Shown here one piece after another: positions 16,022 through 24,302 of a stretch of 64,000 nucleotides of DNA. How positions within the stretch are numbered: position 1 is the first letter of the stretch; every line of letters starts with the position of its first letter. The DNA lies in assembly GCA_022819985.1 (NCBI GenBank), contig JAJEGH010000023.1, positions 1 to 64,000 on the forward strand, in the 5' to 3' direction. Position numbers and translations under genes: made by a program. The notes beneath the pieces are model-generated. The model ran no database searches, had not been told where the DNA came from, and saw only the letters and a list, made by a program, of their open reading frames with translations. The DNA comes from Alphaproteobacteria bacterium (GTDB taxonomy: Bacteria > Pseudomonadota > Alphaproteobacteria > Bin65).

Positions 16022-16279
16022 ATGACAACTCCTGAACCGAAAGCCCCCGAATCGAAAGCCGGCGCGTTCGACCGGGCGTTCGAGGCCGGGGAGGATGTGA
16101 GCGTCCATGTGGACTGGGCGCGGGCGCGGCGGCCCAACATCGAGGCCCGGCGGGTCAATGTCGATTTCCCGGCCTGGGTCGTTGACGCCCTCGACCGGGA
16201 GGCCGGGCTGCGCGGCGTGCCCCGGCAGTCGCTCATCAAGCTCTGGATCGTCGAACGGCTGAAGCAGGAAACCGCCTGA
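16022..16279 (+). CDS. CopG/BrnA-like antitoxin, apparently orphan
   Basis: An 85-residue protein. The motif FEAGEDVSVHVDWARARRPN followed by a strand VNVDFPAWVVDAL and helices ending SLIKLWIVERLKQ matches the CopG-antitoxin (BrnA-related) type in which a ribbon-helix-helix follows an N-terminal toxin-binding arm. The frame is open further upstream, but ATG 16022 is the only good start. BrnT-like ribonuclease toxins normally precede it; none is present in the 262 bases upstream. The SOS-type box in front is unusual for such a gene. Confidence 0.68.
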   Translation: MTTPEPKAPESKAGAFDRAFEAGEDVSVHVDWARARRPNIEARRVNVDFPAWVVDALDREAGLRGVPRQSLIKLWIVERLKQETA

Positions 16280-16357
16280 GCGCCCCGCCGCGCCTCCACC
16301 GCGCCCCACCGCTGCCGCGCGCCGCCGGCGTTTCCCCGGCAGGGCGCGCGATCCGGT

Positions 16358-16828
16358 TCACATCCCGCCCGGCGCTCCGGCGGCGGAGTAGTGCGTGAAA
16401 TTGACCGCCGCTCCTGCGCCTTTCGCAGACGCGGCGCCATACAGGTCGAAATCGACCGTAACCAAGGGCGCCTCGGCGGAAACCGCTTCCAGGAGCACAA
16501 CATCGGACAGCCCGAACCGGACAAACGACCCGCTCTTTGCCGCGACCCGGCTCGCCACGGTAATTTCTTCCGATTCTTCGATCAGAATCCGTAGATGCTC
16601 CATGAAACGCGCATCGGACCGGTCGAGCAGCAAATTCGACGCTTCGGTCAGGATATTGGGCGTTACGAAAACACGGTCCAATCCGCCGACGAAATCGAGC
16701 AGTATATCGTAGTCTTCCGGCGCGAACCGGCGAGTCCTTCTGTGCCGGGAAACCAACCGGCGGTCTATGCTACCGACGACCAGAAGAACGAGTAGATTGG
16801 CGTCGATGAACGCGCCTTTACCCGGCAT
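16358..16828 (-). CDS. PIN domain protein of a two-gene cassette
   Basis: A 156-residue PIN-fold protein. Acidic residues are seen in FIDANLLVLLVVGSID, NILTEASNLL, GLSDVVLLEAVS and LVTVDFDLY, so the metal site is complete. It differs from VapC toxins by an insert around residues 25-50 (RRTRRFAPEDYDILLDFVGG). It starts inside the last 11 bases of the upstream conserved gene, implying translational coupling. A ribonuclease toxin role is likely but the partner is not a known antitoxin family. Confidence 0.72.
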   Translation of the reverse strand: MPGKGAFIDANLLVLLVVGSIDRRLVSRHRRTRRFAPEDYDILLDFVGGLDRVFVTPNILTEASNLLLDRSDARFMEHLRILIEESEEITVASRVAAKSGSFVRFGLSDVVLLEAVSAEAPLVTVDFDLYGAASAKGAGAAVNFTHYSAAGAPGGM

Positions 16829-17138
16829 CGGGCGCGTCGCCGTTGAACCGGCGGTGTTTCACGGATTCGACGGTTCCGCTGGCGTCGTCGATCTCGACGG
16901 ATTTGAAAGTGCGCCTCTTCCAGCCCGCCGGCTGGCCGCTGACCGCCGCCGCGAGGCCGTGAAGCCTGTCCATCTCGCGGAAGAACCCGATGGTGACCTT
17001 CCATTTGCCGGACCGGTCGTCGAACACGACCTCTTCCAGGCCGATATGCTCAAGGCCCTGTTCGGCAAACAGTTCGGCGACATAGTCGTTCGCCGCCCGC
17101 ACAGCTTCCTTGACATCCATTTCGGCCTCGCTTGCCAT
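16818..17138 (-). CDS. Conserved small protein paired with the PIN gene
   Basis: A 106-residue protein whose core (VKEAVRAANDYVAELFAE, then IGLEEVVFDDRSGKWKVTIG, then a final strand SVEIDDASGTVESVKHR) suggests a helix plus curved sheet like a PepSY/cystatin-type fold. Similar small proteins are, to my memory, recurrently found just before PIN genes. No DNA-binding motif is visible. By position it would be the antitoxin or partner of the PIN protein. Starts at ATG 17138 or 17120 are both possible. Function is inferred only. Confidence 0.6.
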   Translation of the reverse strand: MASEAEMDVKEAVRAANDYVAELFAEQGLEHIGLEEVVFDDRSGKWKVTIGFFREMDRLHGLAAAVSGQPAGWKRRTFKSVEIDDASGTVESVKHRRFNGDAPDAG

Positions 17139-17326
17139 GTCCGCCAGACGGCCGGCCGTTCATCGACGAATGCCGTCGTTTCCGATAAAACGGAAGCCCG
17201 CCGCAAAGCCGGCTTCGATACACCGGCCCGCGAACGTGGGCGGCCCCTGACAAAACATCGCCGATAACGAAGCGCCGCGCAACGCGCCGAAACGACCGAC
17301 GACGCCCTCCGACAAGGACTCCCCCA

Positions 17327-17788
17327 ATGCTGCCGACCCCGACGCTCCGCCATTTCTGCGACATCGATGTCGAGCTCGGCCCGGTTCGCGAGATGGGCGC
17401 GGGCCGGGCCGGCCGGCGCCGGATTATCCCCATCGTCGGGGGCCGCGTTTCCGGGCCGGGAATTTCCGGGCGGCTCCTGAACCTGGGCGCGGACTGGCAG
17501 ACGGTCTTCGCCGGCGGGCTGGCCGAACTCGACACCCGCTATGCGATGGAGACCGACGACGGCGCCCTGATCGAGATCGTGAACTACGGCTACCGCCACG
17601 GGCCGCCGGACGTGCTCGAGCGCATCGCCGCCGGCGACGACGTCCCGCCCGACAGCTACTATATGCGCACCCACGCCCGGCTCGAGACCGGCGATGCGGG
17701 CTATGCGTGGGTCAACCGGATGCTGTTCGCCGGGACGGGCGCCCGCCGCCGGGCGTCGGTGCATATCTCGCTTTTCGCCATCGAATAG
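17327..17788 (+). CDS. DUF3237 family protein
   Basis: A 153-residue beta-barrel-type protein with the DUF3237 pattern: GRRIIPIVGGRVSGPGISGR near residue 30, then LLNLGADWQ, ETDDGALIEIVNYGYR and a final YAWVNRMLFAGTG. ATG 17327 has an AAGGA ribosome binding site. DUF3237 proteins have no settled function but commonly sit in catabolic acyl-CoA gene groups, as here. The following hydrolase begins about 90 bases later on the same strand, so an operon is likely. Confidence 0.85.
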   Translation: MLPTPTLRHFCDIDVELGPVREMGAGRAGRRRIIPIVGGRVSGPGISGRLLNLGADWQTVFAGGLAELDTRYAMETDDGALIEIVNYGYRHGPPDVLERIAAGDDVPPDSYYMRTHARLETGDAGYAWVNRMLFAGTGARRRASVHISLFAIE

Positions 17789-17879
17789 GGTTATCGAAGG
17801 AGGTTGGCGAGCAACGCTTCCGCCGGCCGCCCGTGCGGCGGCACATCCGGCGGGCCGGCAACGGAGGATGAGCGAACCC

Positions 17880-18767
17880 ATGCCCTACGCGACGACCGAC
17901 GACGGGGTGCGCCTGTATTACGAGGAGACGGGGTCGGGGACGCCGGTCGTCTTCGTGCACGAATTCGCCGGCGACATGGGCTCGTGGGAGCCGCAGATGC
18001 GCCATTTCGGGCAGCGCTACCGGGCGCTGGCCTATAATGCGCGCGGCTATCCGCCCTCCGACGTGCCGGACGACCCGGCGCGTTACGGCCAGGCGCGGGC
18101 CGCCGACGATATCGCCGCCGTCCTGGACGCCGCCGGGATCGAACGCGCGCATGTCTGCGGCCTCTCCATGGGCGGGTTCGCCACGCTGCATTTCGGCTTC
18201 CGCCACGCCGGGCGGGCGCGCTCGCTGGTCGTAGCCGGCTGCGGCTACGGGGCGGAGCCCGATACGCGCGGGCAGTTCCGGGCCGAGGCCGAGGCGACGG
18301 CGGCGGCGATCGGGCGGGACGGCATGGCGGCCTTCGCCGACACCTATGCCAGGGGGCCGACGCGGGTGCAGTTCGCGAACAAGGACCCGCGCGGCTGGCG
18401 CGAATTCCGCGACCGGCTGGCCGGGCATTCGACGGCAGGCTCGGCGGCGACGATGCGCGGCGTGCAGGCGCAGCGGCCCTCGCTCTACGACCTGACCGGC
18501 GAGATGGCGGCGCTCCGCGTGCCGACCCTGGTGCTGACCGGCGACGAGGACTGGCCCTGCCTGCTGCCGGGCGTGCTGATGAAACGGACGATTCCGGCGG
18601 CGGCGCTCGCGGTGATGGTCAATTGCGGCCACACGGTCAACCTGGAGGACCCGGACGAATTCAACCGCCTGTGCGGCGCGTTCTTCGCCCAGGTCGACGC
18701 CGGCCGCTGGCCGGAGCGCGATCCGCGCGCCGTCAGCAGCTCGATCCTGGGCGTCGAGGCGCCATAG
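17880..18767 (+). CDS. Alpha/beta hydrolase
   Basis: A 295-residue hydrolase. The oxyanion turn VFVHEFAGDM is followed by the nucleophile elbow GLSMGG (Ser about residue 99), a cap region, an acid in LVLTGDEDWP and the catalytic His in VNCGHTVNLEDP. This order is that of esterases and C-C bond hydrolases; the substrate is not identifiable. ATG 17880 is chosen because GGAGG ends 12 bases upstream; an in-frame ATG at 17868 touches that site. It lies among acyl-CoA enzymes. Confidence 0.85.
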   Translation: MPYATTDDGVRLYYEETGSGTPVVFVHEFAGDMGSWEPQMRHFGQRYRALAYNARGYPPSDVPDDPARYGQARAADDIAAVLDAAGIERAHVCGLSMGGFATLHFGFRHAGRARSLVVAGCGYGAEPDTRGQFRAEAEATAAAIGRDGMAAFADTYARGPTRVQFANKDPRGWREFRDRLAGHSTAGSAATMRGVQAQRPSLYDLTGEMAALRVPTLVLTGDEDWPCLLPGVLMKRTIPAAALAVMVNCGHTVNLEDPDEFNRLCGAFFAQVDAGRWPERDPRAVSSSILGVEAP

Positions 18768-18851
18768 GCCGCCCGCGCGCGCCCGCCGCCTTACAATTCC
18801 CGACAAATCCTGACATACCGGGCTTCCCTTCCCCCAGACGCGACAACCGCC

Positions 18852-19646
18852 ATGCCTGCCGACCTTCACATCGAGCGCCGGGGCGAGATCCTGGTGCTGA
18901 CCCTGGACGATCCGGAGACCCGCAACGCCGTCACCCAGGCGATCGGCGAGAAGGCGGCGCCGGCGATCGTCGACGCCGGCAGCGACCCGGCGGTGCGCGC
19001 CATCGTGCTGACCGGGGCGAACGGCGCGTTCTGCTCCGGCGGCAATGTTGGCAACTTCCCGGAGCGGCGCCAACAGCCGCGCTCGGTCAGCATGGCCTCG
19101 ATCGGCGCGCTGCACGCCTGGATCGAGGCGATGCGCGCCTGCCCGAAGCCGGTGATCGCGGCCGTGGAGCGGGTCGCCGCCGGGGCCGGAGTGTCGCTGG
19201 CGCTGGCCTGCGACCTCATCGTGTCGTCGCGCGAGGCGCGCTACGTCGTCGCCTACGTCAAGATCGGCCTGAGCCCCGACGGCGGCGCGACCGCGACGCT
19301 GATGCGCCTGCTGCCGCGCCACATGGTGACCGAGCTGTGCCTGTTCGGCGACCCGGTCGACGCCGAAACCCTGCACCGCCACGGCGTCGTCAACCGGCTG
19401 ACCGAACCCGGCGCGGCGCTGGACGAGGCGATGGCGCTGGCGAACCGCCTGGCCGACGGGCCGCAGAACGCCATCGGCCGGATCAAGCGGCTGATCGACG
19501 CCGCGCCCGGCAACAGCTTCGGCGAACAGCTCGACATGGAAGCCGGCTTCATCACCGAGTCGTTCAAGGACGAGGAATCCCGGATCGGCTTCGAGGCCTT
19601 CCTGAACAAGCACAAGCCGGACTTCCGCAAGGCGGGCGACCTCTAG
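18852..19646 (+). CDS. Enoyl-CoA hydratase/isomerase family protein
   Basis: A 264-residue crotonase. The first oxyanion loop is in GANGAFCSGGNVGNF, and the second with the CoA pocket is in AAVERVAAGAGVSLALACDL. LSPDGGATATLMRLLP covers the usual catalytic Glu region, but the expected second Glu is replaced (SPDGG), as in several crotonases that are not classical hydratases. The cytoplasmic reaction on an acyl-CoA thioester is unassigned. It stands 85 bases after the alpha/beta hydrolase and before the HMG-CoA-synthase-like gene. Confidence 0.86.
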   Translation: MPADLHIERRGEILVLTLDDPETRNAVTQAIGEKAAPAIVDAGSDPAVRAIVLTGANGAFCSGGNVGNFPERRQQPRSVSMASIGALHAWIEAMRACPKPVIAAVERVAAGAGVSLALACDLIVSSREARYVVAYVKIGLSPDGGATATLMRLLPRHMVTELCLFGDPVDAETLHRHGVVNRLTEPGAALDEAMALANRLADGPQNAIGRIKRLIDAAPGNSFGEQLDMEAGFITESFKDEESRIGFEAFLNKHKPDFRKAGDL

Positions 19647-19742
19647 GACTCCCCTGCGAACGTGTGCAAGCGCCGCACAAGGCAAGCGCTGCCCTTCCAG
19701 GGGCAGGGGATTTGCATTTTCCTCCGCCATCTCTCCTTCTCT

Positions 19743-19840
19743 GCCGCCCCGGCCTTGAGCCGGGGCCCAGGGTCGCCGGCACGGCCTGCGCTCGTGGCTC
19801 TGGGCCCCGGATCGTCGCTGCGCTCCGTCCGGGGCGACAA
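19743..19840. repeat. Dispersed GC-rich palindromic repeat, family A, copy 2
   Basis: This fills much of the 325-base gap between the enoyl-CoA hydratase and the HMG-CoA-synthase-like gene. GAGCCGGGGCCCAG faces CTGGGCCCCGGATC, so the element folds into a hairpin. It matches 14721-14823 block by block. The remainder of the gap shows no gene; AAGGGA before 19972 is the next ribosome binding site. Confidence 0.68.
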
Positions 19841-19971
19841 TGCCGGGAGGGGCGGCAGTTTTTTCGGTAGCATGCACTTCCGCATTGTCGCAAACCGGTG
19901 ACGGGCGGCGGGAAGATGCGCCATAACGGGCGCGACGCCCGGAGGAAGAACGGGAAAGCGAAGGGAACGGC

Positions 19972-21483
19972 ATGTCCGGCAGCGATACCGTCGGCCTGAA
20001 GGCCTATGGCGCCTACGTCCCGCGGCTGCGGCTGAGCCGCAAGGCGATCGCCGAGGCCAACGCCTGGTTCAACCCGGCGATCAAGGGGCTGGCGAAAGGC
20101 GAGCGCGCGATCTGCAACTGGGACGAGGACAGCCTGACCATGGGAGTCGAGGCCGCGCGCGACTGCCTGACCCCGGCGCGGCTGGACGAGGGGGCACCGG
20201 CGATAAGGGCCGTGACCTTCGCCTCGACCACCCTGCCCTTCGCGGACCGGCAGAATGCCGGCATCCTCGCCACGGCGCTCAATCTCGGCGAGAGCGTCGC
20301 GACGATGGATTTCACCGCCTCCCAGCGCGCCGGCACCTCGGGCCTGCTCAACGCCCTGCAACAGGAAATCGGGCGCAATGCAGAGGCCGGCGAGTCGCTG
20401 TTCGTCGCCGCCGACAAGCGCCGGACCCAGGCGTCGGGACCGCAGGAGCTGCAGTTCGGCGACGCGGCGGCCGCCTTCACCGTTGGCCGCGGCGAAGTCA
20501 TCGCGGACTATCTCGGCGGGCACCAGCTCTCGACCGATTTCATCGACCACTACCGCGGCGGCGACTCCAGGTACGACTACAACTGGGAGGAGCGCTGGAT
20601 CCGCGACGAGGGCTATTTCAAGATCGCCCCGCGCGCCATCGCGGCGGCGCTCGCGGAAACCGGCCTCGAAGCCGGCGCGGTGGACCGGTTCATCCTGCCG
20701 GCGACGATCCGCGGCGTGCCGCAGAAGGTGGCGGCGCTCGCCGGCATCCGCGCCGATGCGGTGCGCGACACCCTCCAGGCCCAGCTCGGCGAGGCCGGGA
20801 CGGCGCATCCGCTGGTCATGCTGGCCGATAGCCTGCAGGAGGCCCGGCCGGGCGAGACGATCCTGGTCGTCGGCTGGGGCCAGGGCTGCGACGTGCTGCT
20901 GTTCCGCACCACCGAAGCCCTTGCGTCGCTGCCGCCGCGCCAGGGCGTCAAGGGCTGGCTCGCCCGGCGCCGGGAAGAAACCAACTACAACCGCTATCTC
21001 AGCTTCAACGACCTGCTGGAGCAGGACCGCGGCATCCGGGCCGAGCTCGATGCGCCGACGGCTCTGAGCGCGCTCTACCGCAACCGCGACATGGTGCTGG
21101 GCTTCGTCGGCGGCAAATGCCGGGTCTGCGGCACCGTGCAGTATCCCAGGACCCGGGCCTGTGTGAACCCGAACTGCGGCGCGTTCAACAGCCAGGACCC
21201 CCACCCCTTCGCCGAGATCCCGGCGAAGGTGCAGAGCTGGACGGCGGACAACCTCACTTATTCGCCCGACCCGCCGGCCCATTTCGGCATGGTGGTGTTC
21301 GACGAGGGCGGCCGGCTGATGGCCGACATGACCGACGTTTCGCCCGGCGAGGTCGAAGTCGGCATGCAGGTGCGCATGGTGTTCCGCCGCCGCGCGGTCG
21401 ACGACAAGCGCGGCTTCATCAAATATTTCTGGAAGGCGACGCCGGACCATACGGCGAGAGATGCAACGGGAGGCGCAGCATGA
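19972..21483 (+). CDS. HMG-CoA-synthase-like protein fused to a DUF35 zinc ribbon/OB fold
   Basis: A 503-residue fusion. Residues 1-330 are a thiolase-fold, HMG-CoA-synthase-like module; the KDEDS-type acid is kept in NWDEDSLTMGVEAA. The usual catalytic Cys position (ACKAGT in archaeal enzymes) reads SQRAGT, so Cys is Gln, and the catalytic His region reads FILPATIRGVPQK without His. Residues about 370-490 are a DUF35 unit with zinc ribbon CRVCGTVQYPRTRACVNPNC and an OB fold. In archaea HMG-CoA synthase, thiolase and DUF35 form one complex; here two parts are fused and a thiolase lies nearby at 24864. Start ATG has AAGGGA. Confidence 0.83.
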   Translation: MSGSDTVGLKAYGAYVPRLRLSRKAIAEANAWFNPAIKGLAKGERAICNWDEDSLTMGVEAARDCLTPARLDEGAPAIRAVTFASTTLPFADRQNAGILATALNLGESVATMDFTASQRAGTSGLLNALQQEIGRNAEAGESLFVAADKRRTQASGPQELQFGDAAAAFTVGRGEVIADYLGGHQLSTDFIDHYRGGDSRYDYNWEERWIRDEGYFKIAPRAIAAALAETGLEAGAVDRFILPATIRGVPQKVAALAGIRADAVRDTLQAQLGEAGTAHPLVMLADSLQEARPGETILVVGWGQGCDVLLFRTTEALASLPPRQGVKGWLARRREETNYNRYLSFNDLLEQDRGIRAELDAPTALSALYRNRDMVLGFVGGKCRVCGTVQYPRTRACVNPNCGAFNSQDPHPFAEIPAKVQSWTADNLTYSPDPPAHFGMVVFDEGGRLMADMTDVSPGEVEVGMQVRMVFRRRAVDDKRGFIKYFWKATPDHTARDATGGAA

Positions 21484-22202
21484 GCCTGAGCGACGTGAAG
21501 GCCCTGACTTTCGATACCGGCGGGACGATCCTCGACTGGCACGGCGGCTTCCGGGACGCGCTGGCCGCCGCCGGCGCGCGCCACGGCATCGAGCGCGACT
21601 GGCCGGCGCTCGCCAACGAATTGCGCCGGCGCGGCCTCAAGGCGATGCTCAATCTCGGCGAGCACGAGCCGCCGGCCTACACGTTCGACGACGCCCACCG
21701 GTTCTGCCTCGAAGCCATCGCGAAAGAGAACGGGCTGGACGCCTTCACCGAAGAGGACTTCCACGCCATCGCCTGGGACGCGGCGCACAACTTCATCTGC
21801 TGGCCGGATTTTCCGGCGGTGCTGCCGAAGCTGCGCCAACGCTACCTGGTCTGCTCCTTCACCATCCTGTCCTACCGGCTGATCCTGGATACGGCGAAGC
21901 GCAACGGCCTGTCCTGGGACGCGGTGTTCAGCTGCGAGGGCATCGGCAAATACAAGCTGCTGCCGGAGGCCTACCTTGCCGTCGCCGGCTATCTCCAGAT
22001 CGAACCTGGCGAATGCCTGATGGTCGCCTGCCATAATTTCGACCTGGACGCGGCCCGGGCGGTCGGCTTCAAGACCGCCTTCGTGCGCCGGGCCGACGAA
22101 TGGGGCCCCGAAGGCCCGCCAGACCCGGACCCCAACCCGGCCTGCGACATCGCCGTCGACAGCTTCCCGGAACTGGCCGAGGCGCTGGGGGTGGCGGTGT
22201 GA
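21480..22202 (+). CDS. HAD-superfamily hydrolase, haloacid-dehalogenase type II-like
   Basis: A 240-residue HAD protein whose ATG overlaps the previous stop (ATGA). Motif I is TFDTGGTILDW near residue 11, with the nucleophile Asp but Gly at the +2 position where phosphatases have Asp. Motif II is in FTILSY, and the motif III/IV region is GKYKLLPEAY to MVACHNFDLDAA. Lack of the second Asp favours a dehalogenase-like or other non-phosphatase reaction. Translational coupling to the HMG-CoA-synthase-like gene suggests a shared pathway. Confidence 0.82.
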   Translation: MSLSDVKALTFDTGGTILDWHGGFRDALAAAGARHGIERDWPALANELRRRGLKAMLNLGEHEPPAYTFDDAHRFCLEAIAKENGLDAFTEEDFHAIAWDAAHNFICWPDFPAVLPKLRQRYLVCSFTILSYRLILDTAKRNGLSWDAVFSCEGIGKYKLLPEAYLAVAGYLQIEPGECLMVACHNFDLDAARAVGFKTAFVRRADEWGPEGPPDPDPNPACDIAVDSFPELAEALGVAV

Positions 22203-22247
22203 GTTTTCCTTTCCCGCCGCCGTCAATCCGAGTAACCACACCCTCGT

Positions 22248-22370
22248 CGTCATCCCGACCGAGCGCAGCGAGCGGAGGGAACTCGGCTCGGCCTATCCGA
22301 CAAGAACCCGAGGCCGGCGACGGGATTCCTCCATTTTACCACCCTTGGCGTGGCTCCGGCCGGAATGACG
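22248..22370. repeat. Dispersed palindromic repeat, family B, copy 1
   Basis: It begins CGTCATCCCGACCGAG and ends GGCCGGAATGACG, the imperfect inverted ends of the element. Internal blocks (CTCGGCTCGG, ACAAGAACCC, AGGCC, GATTCCTCC, GGCTCC) match 24303-24426. The rest of the gap up to 22593 holds the linked 42-base sequence at 22361 and then AT-richer leader DNA of the HNH gene, with an isolated TTGACA at 22442 but no fitting -10. Confidence 0.75.
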
Positions 22371-22402
22371 GGATAGGGTGACGTGATGGAAAGGGGCGGG
22401 TC
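22361..22402 (+). repeat. Copy of the GIY-YIG leader and first codons
   Basis: Over 42 bases this stretch differs at only three positions from 24455-24496, which spans the upstream region and first six codons of the GIY-YIG gene. After it the similarity stops. It is therefore either a 5' remnant of a deleted GIY-YIG gene or part of a repeat in which such genes start. Confidence 0.6.
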
Positions 22403-22593
22403 CGGCATAAACGATGAGGGTGCTAAACCGGGTATGGCTGCTTGACAGGCTGGTTAAGGTCCGACGCGGGAGGTTGTAAGACCAGCTAGTCAGAACGAGT
22501 GACAAGCGCTGTTAGAATTTGGCTTGCCAATTGAAAGCACCCACATCATACCCCCCTAACCTGAGTTTCAAACTACCTAGAAAGCTAGCAAAG

Positions 22594-24255
22594 ATGACAC
22601 GTTCGAAGTACTTGGCATCGCTAACCGATGAGAAGCGTCGGCAACTCGAAAGACGACTCCATGACCGACAAACGAAGCTCTGCTTCATTTGCGACGAGGT
22701 GATCGATCTGGTGTTGCACAAGGGAGAGATAGACATCGACCATATCGATCCGCTAGCGAAGGACGGTCTGGATGCGGAGAACAACTTCGCGCTGACTCAC
22801 TCTTCATGCAATCGGAGTAAAGGTACGTCGAATCTTGAAGTTGCGCGCCGATTGGCGGAGTTTGAGCGGCTTCAGGAACAGGCGCGCCAAGCTGGAAAGC
22901 GCGGAGCCAATCTTGGCGACGTACTTGAACGTCATGGTGGATCCAAGGCACAACTGCGAATTAGAAGCAAAAATGGGAATGCGGAATTCAGCCTCTCAGA
23001 AGTCGGTCTGAACGAAATCCGTCGTGTTCCGCTCCTTCAAGATAAGCTAAGTGGCATGCAATCCTTCTTCACCTCGCTACCACTTGAGTATTTGCACCAC
23101 GACGACCGCATCAACCCGCGAAGCATCGGCTCGAACATCCGCGGTCTGATCGAGGAATTCAGGGATTCCCGGCCCCAGTTGCATGTGGCGCTCGCTTGGT
23201 GGGAGGCATCGGAAGATGATGCGGGCGAGATCAAAGTGTTCGATGGGCAGCATAAGGCAGCGGCACAGATTCTGTTGGGCGTGCGTGAGTTGCCCGTGCG
23301 GATTTTTGTCACTCCTGATACGAACGTGCTGCTACAAGCCAACACGAACGCTGGCGGCAAACTGCGCCAAGTCGCATTCGACACGGCGGTGATGCGGCAC
23401 TTGGGAAGCACGCTCTACGCAGAACGTGTCAATCAATTCCGTAATCTTCGAGGACTCTCCGACAACGACTATTCGTTCTCCGAGCAGGATCTCGTGCGCT
23501 TTTTTCGTGGTGAGCAGCGCGAGATGAAACGCTATATCGTAGACGCGCAGCGCGACGCTGTGATGCGTGCACCGGCGAATAGCTTAGTGGAATTCGTCGA
23601 ATGGGCTGGAAAGGGGGCGAATCGACCGCTCTCCTACACCGCCATCGAGCGGTCATTCTTCAAGGAGTTTCTATACAAGGAAGCGCTCGATAGCTCAATC
23701 GATCAGGAGCTTGAGCAAGGTACTAATCCGCGTCAGCTCGAACGTAAGCAGCTAATCTGCATCATGAATCTCTTCGCCGAGGTTTTCTTTATTGGGAAAT
23801 GGGATCCGGAAATCGGAGGCCGGAGGATCGAAAACCGGTTACGGGACGGCGATACGATTCAACAGAGTCACTTGCGAGCGTGGCGGGTGGCCCGAGAGGA
23901 GGTTTTGGCAAACCTGTTGCGCTGGCTTCGGCTGGTAATTGAGAATTACTTCGCCTATACTGGTCAAATGTATCATAATGACCGACTGCTTCACCAGCAG
24001 CTTCCCGACTCTCTTTGGGACCGCATGCGGAACTTCCTTACGAATATTTCAAGCCTTCCCTGTTGGATTGACAGAGACTTCAGCGGGTCAATTTTTGGGC
24101 CAAAGCGGAATCTCGATTTTTGGGAAAGAGTTTTCAGAACCGGAAAGACACCGGACGGAACCCAAGTGCTTGCGCAACCCTTGGACTTAAGTCAGTTGAT
24201 TGTACCAAGGGAAGGGAATTCGAAGGGACGGCATGAACTTACTAATTCGGCGTGA
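22594..24255 (+). CDS. HNH nuclease fused to a ParB/DndB-like DGQHK protein
   Basis: A 553-residue protein. The N-terminus has an HNH site: zinc-type CFICDE near residue 31, then EIDIDHIDPLAKDGLDAENN and THSSCNRSKG. From about residue 155 comes a segment resembling the ParB/sulfiredoxin/DndB superfamily: INPRSIGSNIRGLIEEF, then IKVFDGQHKAAAQILLG near 220-235 (a DGQHR-type motif). A helical C-terminus of about 280 residues has no recognised domain. GmrSD and SspE-type restriction factors join a DGQQR-bearing DUF262 to a C-terminal HNH, so this is a related logic in reverse order. Codon use is less GC-rich than the neighbours and repeats flank it, suggesting transfer. ATG 22594 is chosen over a TTG at 22519. 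Function is unproven. Confidence 0.75.
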   Translation: MTRSKYLASLTDEKRRQLERRLHDRQTKLCFICDEVIDLVLHKGEIDIDHIDPLAKDGLDAENNFALTHSSCNRSKGTSNLEVARRLAEFERLQEQARQAGKRGANLGDVLERHGGSKAQLRIRSKNGNAEFSLSEVGLNEIRRVPLLQDKLSGMQSFFTSLPLEYLHHDDRINPRSIGSNIRGLIEEFRDSRPQLHVALAWWEASEDDAGEIKVFDGQHKAAAQILLGVRELPVRIFVTPDTNVLLQANTNAGGKLRQVAFDTAVMRHLGSTLYAERVNQFRNLRGLSDNDYSFSEQDLVRFFRGEQREMKRYIVDAQRDAVMRAPANSLVEFVEWAGKGANRPLSYTAIERSFFKEFLYKEALDSSIDQELEQGTNPRQLERKQLICIMNLFAEVFFIGKWDPEIGGRRIENRLRDGDTIQQSHLRAWRVAREEVLANLLRWLRLVIENYFAYTGQMYHNDRLLHQQLPDSLWDRMRNFLTNISSLPCWIDRDFSGSIFGPKRNLDFWERVFRTGKTPDGTQVLAQPLDLSQLIVPREGNSKGRHELTNSA

Positions 24256-24302
24256 TGTTGTTTACACCATCCGAAATGTCAATGAAGATCGGAATCCCTC
24301 GC

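Noticed and set aside
22403-22593. Remainder of a GIY-YIG pseudogene after 22402
   Set aside because: Similarity to the GIY-YIG coding sequence ends after about 42 bases, so only the repeat-linked leader was kept as a feature.
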